The notes: a model not told the origin generated them from the letters alone. Shown: positions 1 to 11,664, numbered from the stretch's first letter. The stretch is DNA of 64,000 bases from Brachypterus glaber (GCA_958510825.1 OY294048.1:24935887-24999886), one strand, 5' to 3'. Translations and numbers: made by a program.

Positions 1-528
1 TAAAACTATTTTTTATGCAAATTTTAAAAACTTGCAAAAATTAAATTTTCGTGAAATCTTCAAATAATTGGCGATTTTTTCATGTTCTAACTTAAGGGGA
101 GGGGGGGATATAATTGTTTTAGTTCTTACATTTAGTATTGTTTCTAAATATTAGCAAAGAAACCCTCCAAAATTTCCTCAATTTTTATAGGTATCAGTTT
201 TTATCCGAAAAACAGGTACCGATTTTTTTTTAAGTTTGAGTGCTTTGAGCTACCTCTAAACATTTATCGATTTGGCTCATTTTTGAGTGGCCATTGTTTT
301 TTACTAAGGAGTAACTTTTAAGCCAGGGAGCGTTTGTGATTTTGAAAATCGCGATTTTTTGACACACCTTATTACTCAAAAAAACGTTTTTTTATCTGTC
401 TAAAAAAGTGTATCTTTTACGATTTTCTTTCAAATGGGAATTGATTTCTGATGTCATCAGTTATGTTTTAGTCCAAAAAATGTAGGGGTCCACTAAATTT
501 TTATTTAAAATCGCCCAGGTGAACCGTG
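1..528. repeat. Arm of a CACGG-ended foldback repeat (partial)
   Basis: This stretch is closely similar to 40840-41335, the right arm of the foldback at 38157-41335, and matches that element's left arm in reverse. It ends in the same terminus, GAACCGTG, at 521-528. The left part of the copy lies outside the window. It has no coding potential. Confidence 0.75.
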
Positions 529-580
529 ATCAGTGTCATCAAAAACTAAGGAATACATTAGAACAGTATTTATGGCCGTA
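529..580. repeat. Target sequence of the LINE insertion (left half)
   Basis: The sequence from GTGTCATCAAAAAC to TTATGGCCGTA also occurs uninterrupted at about 17640-17692, where it continues into ACTTTTCAATTTGGG. Here that continuation is found only at 12371-12399. The two halves are therefore separated by the LINE insertion. TTATGGCCGTA (570-580) and TTATGGCAGTA (12364-12374) look like its target-site duplication. Confidence 0.7.
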
Positions 581-980
581 GTAGTAGTAGTAGTAAATTT
601 TTGGGTTTGCCAAAGCGGCTTTGGCAAAGCCGGACAACTAGGCCATTTCTGGCCCTTTTTGTCACCCCAGGCAATCCCAGCCATTTACTAATTTAAGTCC
701 TTGAACCTGCCCGTCCTTTTAATAAAGGTCAGGATATTGGCCCAGGGGAGATCTCTTAGTTCCTCTTGGTTGAGTCTTTGAGTTTCAAACACTTGCAACC
801 TGATCCTGTCGTATCTGACACACTCGGCTAAGTAATGAGAGGATGTTTCATCCTCTCCGCACTCTGGGCATAGCGGACTCCCTAGAATCCGCCAGGTGCT
901 TCCTTAGCTTGCAGTGACCCGTGAGGACCCCTACAAGTTGTCTTGCAGGTGCAGGTCTTCCTTTTTCCAGCAACCAGTCG
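581..980 (-). pseudogene. LINE 3' end: C-terminal zinc-knuckle region and (TAC)n tail
   Basis: Read on the minus strand this is the 3' part of a jockey/I-type non-LTR retrotransposon. It contains LVGVLTGHCKLRKHL, typical of the region after the RNase H domain, then a frameshifted CPEC-type zinc motif near 860, and ends in a (TAC)n tail at 581-598. A second copy at 35058-35790 has the same tail and the same peptide. The 5' continuation is at 11665-12362. The two halves join exactly if the 981-11659 element and one AGTCG are removed: the 35.4-kb copy reads straight through CCAGTCGGTCTTTG. Frameshifts make it a pseudogene. Confidence 0.85.
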
Positions 981-1626
981 CACAGTAGTTTTTTCGGGAC
1001 CAAAGTTGGCCATTTGGGAAAAAAACGTTTTTTTTTTTTAATTTTGGTATAAACTATACACCATTGCATTGCTAAATGATTGGGCTATAAGGTGTTGTAA
1101 ATATTTTTGCATAAATAATTTTTTTTTGCTAGTAACAGAGCCCTAAACTTCAACTTTTTAACTTTTACGGTTTTCGCAAAAAGAGGATCCCAATGTTTCA
1201 AGTAGTATAAGTTTTTGTCAAAGGAATCAATTCAAACACATGTTTAAAAAATATATCCTTTTAACTATTCTAGACATTTTGATGTATAAAAAACCTAATT
1301 TTTTTTTTCTTAAACCTAAAAATATACACTGAAAAAAAAAGTATTTTAATATTATAAATTTATTTTAAACATAGAGGTTTCGTTGTTATCGAAGCTTGCC
1401 GAAGTGGGCTAATTTGCATTTTTTTATATATTAGGGTATCCAGAACAATGTCCCAAAATATTACGTCCTACTTCGTCCTACTTTGGAAGTTATTATTAAT
1501 AAACCATAGTAATGTACTTCTAATTTTTTTTTAAATAATGTGTTAGGATATATTAATAATAATTTAGGTAATATTAATAATCTAAAACTGGTTTATACTT
1601 TATTAATAGGTAAATACCCCGTGTAA

Positions 1627-2250
1627 CTAGATTAGGTGGATTACTAAGATTTTCGGGAGTTTTTGAATTATAAAGGATTTTGTGCATTTTCGGCGCTCGT
1701 TGCATTCAGAACATGTAGGCTTTTCATCGTTGTCCAACGTCCCTTCCCGAGTGAAGAATTCTAAACATTCTGTCAGCCTTAACTGACCGGTCCGTTGTGG
1801 AAGAGGAAGAGAAAGGTCCCAGAATGGTTCAAATGTGACGGAGCAATGGCCGCAATAGGTGCACTTAAGAGTGATTTGGCCGGCGAAGAGGTCAAAAATG
1901 CTAGAGTCGTCTATCGGGAGGTATCTAAACCATGACTCTGCAGATTTTTCGTTATCACATATTTTTTTATCTCTCTCAGTCAAAATAGATTTAGGTTTTT
2001 CTGTGACCCTGTTGACGTCCTCGTGAAGTCCCTCTAAAATATACCGCAGAAATTCTTGTGCGTCCTGCTGTGCATAGCCCATAAATCGGGGGGCGAAATG
2101 CTGGATTTGGCTCTTTAGGGAAACTGTTTACTATTCGGACAGATGAATCACCGACCACAACTCTTTTATCACCTTATTGTTCGTGATGTAGTTTTTCTCG
2201 CTCATGTTAACCTCAACGTTTTGATTAACATTATTTAAAATTATCTTAGG
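1627..2250 (-). pseudogene. USP2/USP21-like deubiquitinase fragment
   Basis: The minus strand encodes the middle of a ubiquitin-specific protease catalytic domain. It starts around KVIKELW, passes through QIQHFAPRFMGYAQQDAQEF (the QQD box) and a zinc ribbon (CTYCGHC and CSECNERRKC), and ends at KILVIHL, where a stop replaces the expected continuation. The catalytic Cys box upstream and the His box downstream are absent. Two frame changes between KELW and SLKSQ break the reading frame. No intron is visible, which suggests a captured cDNA piece rather than a genomic exon. It lies on the same strand as the RT-RLE gene and directly after its 3' end, inside the 981-11659 element. It cannot be an active protease. 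Confidence 0.8.
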
Positions 2251-2291
2251 AATACTAATAGAAGAATTCAAATTACGATCTAAATCATAAT

Positions 2292-2626
2292 CTAAATTAT
2301 TTTAACGTAAATGTTTATGTTTTGAAAATTATTTAAATCAGATGAGAAAGAAAATAAGTTTTGATTTTCAGTATCGAAATTTCCAAAAGAACCCATCACG
2401 CTTGGCATTTCCTCTTGAATAGCTATACCCAATCGTTGCAAAAAAAAACTTCCCTCTAAAAAATTGTTTGTACACTCAACTAAAAGCCTACATATTTCTT
2501 GTAAAAAAACTTTTGTCAAAGGTCCATATGAAACCAAGGTTTCGATTGCTATAGGACAAAAGTGGTAATCAGAAGATAAAAAGGAAATAATTTTTTATTT
2601 TAACATATTCTGCTTTTTTAGCGGCC
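2292..2626 (-). pseudogene. RT-RLE gene, C-terminal segment
   Basis: This is the 3' end of the reverse transcriptase gene at 5799-8447, displaced by the hAT foldback. Minus-strand reading gives AAKKAEYVKI, then FCPIAIETLVSYGPL and RLGIAIQEEMPSVMGS. This is the conserved tail of the family: an 'IA.ETLG..G' block, then a 'QRL..A.QR.N' block. One frame change occurs near 2560. Joining the flanks with one copy of the 8-bp duplication restores a continuous GGA-AAKKAE reading frame across the insertion site, which proves the two parts were one gene. Confidence 0.8.
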
Positions 2627-2634
2627 GCTCTACC

Positions 2635-5600
2635 TAGGGACACTAGATCTAGGTCTCAAGTTAGCAAGGCGACAGACAACGGGAACCGTCAGAAAACATC
2701 TGAGCATCGGTTGCCATAGAGAGTTTCTTCACGGATTTTACTGCCCATGCTAAACTTAATTAATCAAATCGAGCCGTTTTGTAGTTAATTTTTTGCTGAA
2801 TTGCATCGTCGAAAATGTCAATAGATAACCTAATTTTTTGACGTAAACTTATCATTTGTGTTTTAAAATAGTGTTTAATCGCAGCAAAACAGTATAAGTC
2901 ATTAATAAACTTACGTTTCTAAAGAGTGTTACGCATAATAACGTGTTACGAAGAAAATTCAATCGCTAAAAAATATGTTTTTCATCTTATTTTAAACAGA
3001 TGAGATAATGGACCATTTTTGCCTAATATGAGTTATTTCTGGACAGCCAGGATGGAATTTCTTCTTTATTTTCACGAATTAATAAGGTAAATATAATACT
3101 GCATGATTTTATCTATATTTTGAACTACAATTTTATCATATGATCGATTTTATCAGTAGTATGTAGTGTAGAACCAATAAAACTTAAAGTAAATGGAATG
3201 TATGGTATACTATTCTATTTTAGAATCAAATATTTGATGAAATTAACAATTTATTCATAAATATAGTATTTAAACTCGGAAATTTAATTTGGCATCGGGT
3301 CTTTGTGATTGATTAACCTTACTTTTGACTTATTTGTCAAAAATATGGTCAGAATTTGAAATATTTATATGTTAATAAATTTAAATTAAAATTAAACTGA
3401 ATGGTAAACACCATACTAGGATATAAAGGTATATTTCTATTTTACTGTTTTATTCATAATGTATGTATTTTCTTATTATTTTCTAGAGACAAAAAATGGG
3501 GCACGATTTTAACATTTCTGGATGATTACCCTAGCCAAAAGTTATGCAGGTATAAATAAATTGCACTTATTGAAAAAAGCATATATATTAAAGGTATGCT
3601 CAACTGAATTATTTTAATTTAGTATTAAATTGTATAAATTAAGTATTTTTAACAATAAATATAAGGTATCTACATACATCATACTATTATTTATTTATTT
3701 AAATCTGATGCGTACTATAAACAGGATCGGATGGTGGTTTTGAACATGATAGAATATCGATTTTAAATTTAAATCACTGTAAATATATCATAAAAAAATA
3801 ATTATAAAATATGTGAAGAGCCAATAATAAAGTAATTATAGAAATTTAAAACCAAAATAAATTTTTTGTCATGGTAAAATACTAAGAAAACAAGAAAAAA
3901 AAAAAAATGGTCTGCTTTTCGAGTTGTTATCGCTTCTGGCCGCCCTCCCTTAGTTCGGCCCTTGACTTTAAGCTTTGCATTATAACTGTAGAGCTCTAAA
4001 GCGCACAATTGAAGGGAATGCCGAGATGAACCCGAAAAAGTACACTTTTTTTCGATTTTTTTATTTTTTTTATTATTTAAAGAAACAAATATTTGTGTTT
4101 TATAATAAAGCATGTTATACCCTCAATTTTTTTTTCAAGTTCAATCATTAGCCAATTATAAAGTAATTGTAGAAATTTAACACCAAAATACATTTTTTAC
4201 CATGGTAAAATACTAAGAAAACAAAAAAAGTGAAAAAATGATCTGCTTTTCGAGTTTTTATCGCCCCTGGCCGTCCCCCTTAGCCCGATACTGGATTTTG
4301 AGCACTGGATTATAACTATAGAACCTAAAGCTTGGGAAAATACAAAAAGTTAATGAATCTATCTTAAAAATACCCAAATTATAAGCGATAACGAAAAGCA
4401 TATAATTAAGAACAAGGCGCCCCCAATATTTTGCTTTGGGCCCCTGAAATCGTAACCGATTTTCAAAAATGTTACATTTACGTAATCTCCACACCCTAGC
4501 ACTCGATTTAAATTTGTCGCCTGATGAATACGAAAAACATTGTTTTTTTGGGCTCGCATAACCCACCTCTAATAAAACCAAAAATTTAAAAACGCAATAA
4601 AAAAAATTAATCGTTAGAAGATTTTAAATTTGGGTTTTAATGATTCGGAAAATGATCAAAATTCGATTGGTGTAGACTACTTTAAAAGGCAATTTTTTTT
4701 TGCTATCCGGCCTATATCCCGAACCGTGGTTTATAATACGCATCAGATTTAAATAAATAAATAAATAATAGTCCAATTTATGTAGATACCTAATATTTAT
4801 TGTTAAAAATAGTTAATTTACACAATTTAATACTAAATTAAAACAATAATTCAGTTGAGCATACCCTTAATGTATACGCTTCTTTCAATAACTGCAATTT
4901 ATTCAATGCTCCATATCTTTTGGGTAATCATCCAGAAATGTTACAATCAAGCCCCATTTTTTGTCTCTAGAATATAATAAGAAAATAAATACATTATGAA
5001 TAAAATAGTAAAATAGAAATGTACCTTTATATCCTAGTATGGTGTTTACCATTCAGTTTAATTTTTATTTAAGTTTAATAACATATAAATATTTCAAATT
5101 CAGACCATATAAGTCAAAAGTAAGGTTAATCAATGACAAAGCCCCGATGCCAAGTTAAATTTCCGAGTTTGAATACTATATGAATAAATTGTTAATTTCA
5201 TCAAAAATTTGATTCTAAAATAGCATATACATTCCATTTACTTTAAGTTTTATTGGTTCTACACCACATACTACTGATAAAATCGATCATATGATAAAAT
5301 TTTTGTTCAGAATATAGATATAATCATGCAATATTGTATTTACCTTATTAATTCGTGAAGATAAAGAAGAAATTCCAGCCTGGCTGTCCAGAAATAACTC
5401 ATATTAAGAAAAAATGGTCCATTATCTCAGCTGTTTAAAATAAGATGAAAAAAATATTTTCTAGCGATTGAATTTTCTTCCTTACACGTTATTATGCGTA
5501 ACACTTTTGAGAAACGTAAGTTTATTAATGATTAACACTGTTTTTCTGCGATTAAACCCTATTTTAAAACACAAATGATAAGTTTACGTCAAAAAATTAG

Positions 5601-5798
5601 GTTATCTATTGACATTTTCGACGATGCAATTTAGCAAAAAATTAACTTCAAAACGGCTCGATTTGATTAATTTCTAAGTTTAGCATGGGCAGTAAAATCC
5701 GTGAAGAAACTCTCTATGGCAACCGATGCTCAGATGTTTTCTGACGGTTCCCGTTGTCTGCCGCCTTGCTAACTTAAGACCTAGATCTAGTGTCCCTA
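2635..5798. mobile_element. hAT-type foldback element with about 1.1-kb inverted arms
   Basis: The ends are TAGGGACACTAGATC (2635) and GATCTAGTGTCCCTA (5798). The flanks are GCTCTACC (2627-2634) and GCTCCACC (5799-5806), an 8-bp duplication with one mismatch, as made by hAT transposases. The inverted arms run from 2635 to about 3740 and from about 4727 to 5798 and are highly similar. The loop contains two imperfect direct repeats of about 200 bp (3820-4010 and 4150-4345). No transposase is present, so it is non-autonomous. It disrupts the C-terminal part of the RT-RLE gene. Confidence 0.85.
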
Positions 5799-8447
5799 GC
5801 TCCACCCTGTTTAGAATTAATGGTAGAATATGATTTTGCTAAAGAATTAATGCATGTAAAATCCCAAACCAAACAGCGTCCGTTCTTAAAGGGGACCAAT
5901 GACATTCCATCTGGTCTTTTTCCATCTGTTCTAGCATTAAAGTCCAAACCAACAGGTTCCATAACAGGGTGAAGACCAATCCTACAAATTGCTCTTCTTA
6001 TTATATCATTGGCCTCCCCATGTCTTGAGTAACGGCCTTTACTAAATTTACAACTTAGACCATGCGTGCCCAATCTATTAACCTTTTCCCTGCAAAAGCA
6101 AAAATGAGGCTCGACAAGATTGCATCCTAGCCTTAAACCAATAGCAATTCTAAATTATTGCGATTCAAAAGAAGACCCAAACTAGAAATTGGGATTGCAT
6201 TTAGCCAATAACTATATTCTGGTTGGGAAACTGCATTTAAACGACCTTTTTCCTTTAAATCAACTGCGTTTTTAAACAAATTGGTTGAGGCTAGTTTCAT
6301 TAAAGGTTTATCCCAGTCACTTTGAACTGAAGAAGTTGGTATATATTCAATATTAGAAATGATTTTCCAGCTGTTTATGGCGGAATACAAGACGTGAATG
6401 TCCATTTCATGATTAAATTTAAAAAGCAAAATATTTAAAAGGTCTATAGATGCATTACAAGATGATATAAAACGTGGTAAAGCGATATCATAAGAACGAC
6501 GTATACCCAAACCACTTAGACTAACTAGAAGAGTAGCTTGCAACCATTGAGAATCGGACATATTAATATTGAATACCGAACAAAGAATATTTCGCAGTAG
6601 ATCAAATGACTGTAAAAGAGAATGATTAAATAAAGGGGAAGATCTAAGTAGGTATTGAAGACGGGGCATGGCAAAACAATTTTTAAGTAAAAAAAGGCTT
6701 GGTGTGTGGTTCCAGCAGAAGTAATCTTTTTTTAAGGGTTTCCAATGAGTTAATTTTCTTTTGAAGGATTTTGGTTTGAGAAGATTTACCTAGTGGTGCT
6801 CCAAGTAATTCTAATCAATCTTTTTCGATAAACTTCATCTCTCGGAACTGATCAATAACAATATTATTACATGTTAAATTGTAATATTCACATTTATCTT
6901 CATTTAAAAATAATCCAAATTTTGGGCCTTCCTTTTTAATATAATTAAAATAATGCAAAACATCCTCAAAAGAGCCGCAGAGAGTACCATCATCCAGAAA
7001 CCAACAGTTTAATGAAGATATAAGATTGGAAACTAAGGGACCTGTTGTATTACAAAAAAGGAAAGATCCAAGTGGATCTCCCTGTTGGACGTCTTCGGAG
7101 GAGTAAATTATTGAATTTCCATAAATTAAACAGGAGGACTTACCGTAGCAAGCATATATATAGGGATATAGCTCAGGAAATTCAAAGCATTCTTAAAGTC
7201 AATTTTTAAAATAACTTCCATATCGTCTTGGGGTTCTGAATTAATTATTGAACGAACTGAGGGGACAATTGCTTCACATCCTCCTGGTATTCCGAATCCA
7301 AACTGGAAGGGTTGAAGAATTTCGATTGCATGATCTTTGCTTAAATTTATTGCACACTTAGCTATTAATCTTCTTAGAGTAGGTCCAATAGCTATAGGTC
7401 TCAGACTTCCGTCTTTTTTTTCCAGTGAACATAATGAAGCTCCGAAGAAAATTGAAGAGATAAAATCTGGTAGGTCGCCTTTTAGAATTTTGTTAACAAA
7501 TTTTGTTAAGGAACATAATAATTTTTGAGAATTAATTCCATTGTTAAAATCTAGTTAATCCATTAAATGTTGGGGCCTAAAACCATCAATGCCAGCACTT
7601 GAACCTTTTGAAAGATTGTTAACAGTAGATAAAACATCATTTTCGTTTACTTGTATATGTTTACAACCATTTGGGCTTGCAGGCTCACTGAAGCCGCTGC
7701 TTTTTTGGGGATGTTTTTCTTTCATGATTTCAAGATTGGTCTCAGTAGCAGGAACAAGTATATTATCGGAGCAAGCCAAACGTATTGCCCCTCTGACATC
7801 ACCTTCATTAATTTTTTCAGAAACAAGTTTGGAAATTTGAAGATCAATTTTGTTTTGAGCAAAAAAGTCTTCCGGATTCTCATGCTACATTTTCTTGGAG
7901 TAAACCATACTTTCTTTTAGAGGCAAAGATGTATTTTCGGAAAAATCTCGTAATAATTTGTTTATTTTGGATGTCAATGATAAATTTGGTTGATTTTTTT
8001 TATGAGGAAGTTTAAAACATAAATGAGCAAAAGAAAGCAACTGTTTCCAAGCTAGAAGAGAGTCATGTTTTAAGACACCATCAATGCACTTCAAATATAC
8101 TTCGGCGGCTAAAATCCTAGATCCTTTTGGAATCTTGTGTAAAACTCTGCCTCTGTTCCTTAGTTTAAGTATGAAGTTTATGAAATCATCTTCATTTGGA
8201 AGGTTTTCTTTCTTGTCATCAACTTTGTTAGAATTTGACTGGTTTGATGGTTTTTCTTTTTCTTTATGGATTCTAGTTTTGTGAATTTTCAGACCCTTAC
8301 TAGAAAAGAAATTTTTATGGCACGTTTCGCATTCAAAAATTGATTCACTTCCTGTAAAATATAATTTTCTTCGGGCGATGACATTTCTGATCTTTTTTAG
8401 GAAATTTGAATAAAATATTACTTCAGATAAGGACAGTTACAAGTTCG
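5799..8447 (-). pseudogene. Reverse transcriptase with N-terminal C2H2 finger and C-terminal restriction-like endonuclease
   Basis: Minus-strand order: a C2H2 finger (CETCHKNFFSSKGLKIHKTR, about 8283-8345); a conserved N-terminal block (RVLHKIPKGSRILAAEVYLK); an RT domain with SSAGIDGFRPQHLMD, then DGSLRPIAIGPTLRRLIAKC, then LKIDFKNALNF, then the catalytic block as FLDDGTLCG (near 7000); the thumb (MPRLQYLLRSS, SGLGIRRSYDIALP); a C/H-rich zinc site; and a PD-(D/E)XK-like nuclease (KRPDG then VWDFTC, about 5840-5940). This architecture is that of RLE-type (R2-like) non-LTR elements. I cannot name the family. At least four stops or frameshifts (near 7880, 7550, 7100 and 6090) make it inactive. 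It ends at 5806, where the hAT foldback is inserted, and resumes at 2626. Confidence 0.85.
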
Positions 8448-8676
8448 GTTTGTCTCCTTTACACTGCCTTATTAGAACTTTTGAATGCTTATTTCATTTA
8501 AGTTATAAACTAACATTAGGAAAAAAAATCGTTTGAAATATAAACGAAAAACTAATAGTAAGAAATAGAAAACGAGAAATTCAAAATAAATTTAAAACAA
8601 AAATCTTATTAAAAGATTTTCTGTCATTCTTTAAGCTTTAACAAGTTGCCAAAAGATTAATGTTAAATTTTTTTAA

Positions 8677-11028
8677 AAGTATTGCTTGGAAACATCAAAA
8701 GAATTTGTAACACTATACAAGTGGTATGCACAGTGGTTAAGAATTAAATAAAAATTGACAAAATTCTGAATTTTTGTGTACTTATATTTTCGATACCGCT
8801 GATTACGAATATCATAATGAAAAATCTGAAAAAAAATTTTTCGCGTCACTAGGGTGGAACATATTTTATTTTATATTTTCGAATTTGATGCTTCATTTAA
8901 GATCCTTTATATGAATCAATACCTAAAAGTTCAAAATTTGGTATAGAGAAAAAGTTAGGGTGGTTCGAGTTTTAAGATGTGGTCTTAATTGATCTAAATT
9001 AAGCCTTATAATTAGGTTTATATTATTTATTACTTACATCTGTTCATAATTAAGCCCCTGAATATGATAAAGTCCATACCAATGTAAAAAATAAAAAAAT
9101 AGGTCAATTATTGTAATAATTGAAGTTTCAAGGTCATGCGCCATATTGCGACAAACAATACATTTATAGTAAGTAGTGTCTTGTTTTATCCCTATGTATG
9201 CTTAAAAGCACTATATTTTATTTTTAAAATATGTTTTACTCTACCATTAAGACAGTTTAACTTGGGAACAGGAGAAAAAATAGTAATTATCAATTAAAAA
9301 AAAAACGCTTAAAATCGCCCAGGTTTTTTCATATGCTTTTTTTTCCCAACATATGGTACTATCAAAATATGAAAAAGAAAGTTTCACGAAATGGCACGTT
9401 TTTGAAAAAACTTGATTTAAATATTTTTATATTTTCCTGATAGAGAAATTTAACTGTTTTAATGCTACTTTTAGTTTAAGAACGTATTTTAACCACAAAT
9501 TTTATAAGTTCCTTGTACATAATTATTCTTATTAGTACCTACTAAAATATTTTAAATATGGTTAATTGGGGATTAAATATTTAAAACCAATTAAATAACA
9601 TGTTTTAATAGGATATTTCCAGCGTTATTGTAATTTTAGCCTAGCATTTAATATTTTAATCCTTAATCTCGGACCATTTGTAATCCTTAATCTTTCTTCT
9701 TAAAAAGATTAAACACCTGCTTCTAAAATATACCTATAAAAGTAGGCAAGAGTATTTATTATAATTCACTTTAATTCGATACCTTCTAAAGTGCGTTTTA
9801 TAATGGCCAATATAACAAACAAAGATCTTTTAAATGTGTTAAAAGAATATAATAGTGACAAATATGACCAGAAAACAGTTTTAGAAGATTACTGCATAAA
9901 AAAATGAATCTTCAAAATAATTTTGAAGATATCAAAATAATAAAGGATAAAGTGAGAAAGTTTTATGGCAATTTTTTAGTTACCTAATATTTTAAAAGAT
10001 AGTCATAAAATAACCCTTTAAAATTAAAACTAGCATCAAAACAGTTAAATTACTCCATCAGGAAAATATTTAAATTAAGTTTTTTTAAAAACGTGCCATT
10101 TCGTGAAACTTTCTTTTTCATATTTTGATAGTACCATATGTTGGGAAAAAAAAGCATATAAAAAAACCTGGGCGATTTAAAGCGTTTTTTTTTTAATTGA
10201 TATTTACTATTTTTTCTCCTGTTCTCAAGTTAAACTGTCTTAATGGTAGAGTAAAACATATTTAAAAAATAAAATATAGTGATTTTAAGCATACATAGGG
10301 ATAAAACAAGACACTACTTTCATCTATAAAATTATTGTTTGTCGCAATATAGCGCATGACCTTGAAACTTCAATTATTACAATAATTGACCTATTTTTTT
10401 ATTTTTTACATTGGTATGGACTTTATCATATTCAGGGGCTTAATTATGAACAGATGTAAGTAATAAATAATATAAACCTAATTATAAGGCTTAATTTAGA
10501 TCAATTAAGACCACATCTTAAAAGTCGAACCACCCTAACTTTTTCTCTATACCAAATTTTGAATTTTTAGGTATTGATTCATATAAAGGATCTTAAATGA
10601 AGCATCCATACCAAATTTTATCAAAATCGAAAATATAAAATAAAATATGTGGCGCGAAAAATTTTTTTTCAGATTTTTCATTATGATATTCGTAATCAGC
10701 GGTATCGAAAATATAAGTACACAAAAATTCAGAATTTTGTCAATTTTTATTTAATTCTGAACCACTGTGGTATGCTATCATAATCATAAAACACTTTTCG
10801 ATTATTCCTATTGGACAATTATCTGAGGATGCCCAAGAATCAAGGAACAAAGATTTTAAGAAGTTTAGGGAATACCATACCAGAAAATGTTCTAGAAAAT
10901 TAACGAATGAGGATTTGGTTTATAAACTCTTAATATCATCTGACGCTTACATATCTAGTTTAAGAAATAACCATAATAAAAAGGGTATTGAATTATCAGA
11001 CGATGTCAAAAAATTACTAATTAAATAA
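8677..11028 (+). pseudogene. Transib/RAG1-like transposase, C-terminal end, split by an insertion
   Basis: Two plus-strand pieces, 8677-8728 and 10775-11028, join in frame once the 8729-10769 foldback and one GTATG are removed. The first reads KYCLETSKEFVTLYKWYA. The second contains IPIGQLSEDAQESRNKDF, then FREYHTRKCSRKLTNEDL, then LLISSDAYISSLR, and a stop at 11026. The Ser/Glu-rich block is the C-terminal part of the Transib/RAG1 core that holds the third catalytic acid (compare the E962 region of RAG1). About 100 residues remain of a usual 600-700. The rest is not found between the RT gene and 8677. Confidence 0.75.
8729..10769. mobile_element. CACAGTGG-ended non-autonomous Transib-like foldback
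   Basis: The ends are CACAGTGGTT and AACCACTGTG, nearly identical inward for more than 60 bp. The exact 5-bp duplication GTATG lies at 8724-8728 and 10770-10774. The arms (8729-about 9490 and about 10005-10769) form a long hairpin. The loop has a short reading frame from 9803 (MANITNKDLLNVLKEY, 34 codons) with no recognised domain. The first seven bases match the RAG heptamer CACAGTG, and an A-rich ATAAAAATT follows 12 nt later, a weak nonamer-like match. It interrupts the Transib transposase remnant. Confidence 0.85.
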
Positions 11029-11099
11029 CGAACATCACTGACTAATGCTTTTTTATTTATAAAATGCAAAAAAAATGTGATTATTACTTAAAAGATATT

Positions 11100-11659
11100 T
11101 TAATTGGATTATTAGGATTAGGATTGGATTATTAGCGAAGTTGTAACTGTTTAAAAAATATTAAATCCTTTGGACGTACGCTAATGGGTTTTTTATTTTG
11201 TTATTTATAAAACCTAACAACTCTACCCCTTTTTATAATAAAAACTACTTATTTTAATGGAATTTAAATCTAAAATATCTATTTTTTTTTTAAAAAGTTG
11301 TAGTACATTTTTAACCTTACAACGAACCCCACTGGAAATATTTTTTTAATTTGACTTAAGTTATTTAATCTATAGCTATATGGAATGATTTTGTAAAATT
11401 TTCATGAAAAAATCTTGCGGCATAAAAAAGTTATGGGTTGTTGATTATTTTTTGTCTAAAAAATACAGGTTTTGTTAAATTTACAAGCTTATAACGGACG
11501 GCACTGAAAATATTATTTTAATTTAAATTAGGTAATTTAATCTATAACTATTTATCAGTATCTTAAATAGATACTGTAGTAAAATTTTCATAAAGATATC
11601 TATCGTGACAAAAAAGTTATGGGCCCGTGGCCACTTTTTGATCCAAACTAACTACTGTG
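11100..11659. repeat. Right subterminal direct repeats of the Transib-type composite
   Basis: Two imperfect copies of about 165 bp, roughly 11290-11460 and 11460-11625, share AAAATTTTCATGAAAA-like and AAAAAAGTTATGGGC-like blocks and an AACG(A/G)AC(C/G) block. They lie just inside the right terminus. Such repeats are often transposase-binding regions, but that role is inferred. Confidence 0.5.
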
Positions 11660-11664
11660 AGTCG

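Larger units (their letters stand above)
981..11659. mobile_element. Transib-type composite element, 10.7 kb, with RT-RLE and USP2-like cargo
   Basis: The left end is CACAGTAGTT (981) and the right end is its reverse complement AACTACTGTG (11659). The inverted ends agree at about 24 of the first 32 positions. The element is flanked by a perfect 5-bp duplication AGTCG (976-980 and 11660-11664), and the undisrupted LINE copy at 35.4 kb carries AGTCG once. CAC-starting termini plus a 5-bp TSD are hallmarks of the Transib superfamily, from which RAG1 is derived. A Transib-like transposase C-terminus lies inside (8677-11028). Inside on the opposite strand are an RT-RLE gene (2292-8447) and a USP2-like fragment (about 1627-2250). 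Subtracting two secondary insertions leaves about 5.46 kb. The N-terminal transposase is missing, so the copy is dead. Whether the RT gene belongs to the element or entered it later is not decidable from one copy. Confidence 0.8.

Noticed and set aside
1627..1640. Possible splice donor at the end of the USP2-like fragment that would make it a real exon
   Set aside because: The sequence after HLI lacks a fitting donor, and two frame changes and a fused upstream region argue for a decayed cDNA fragment.
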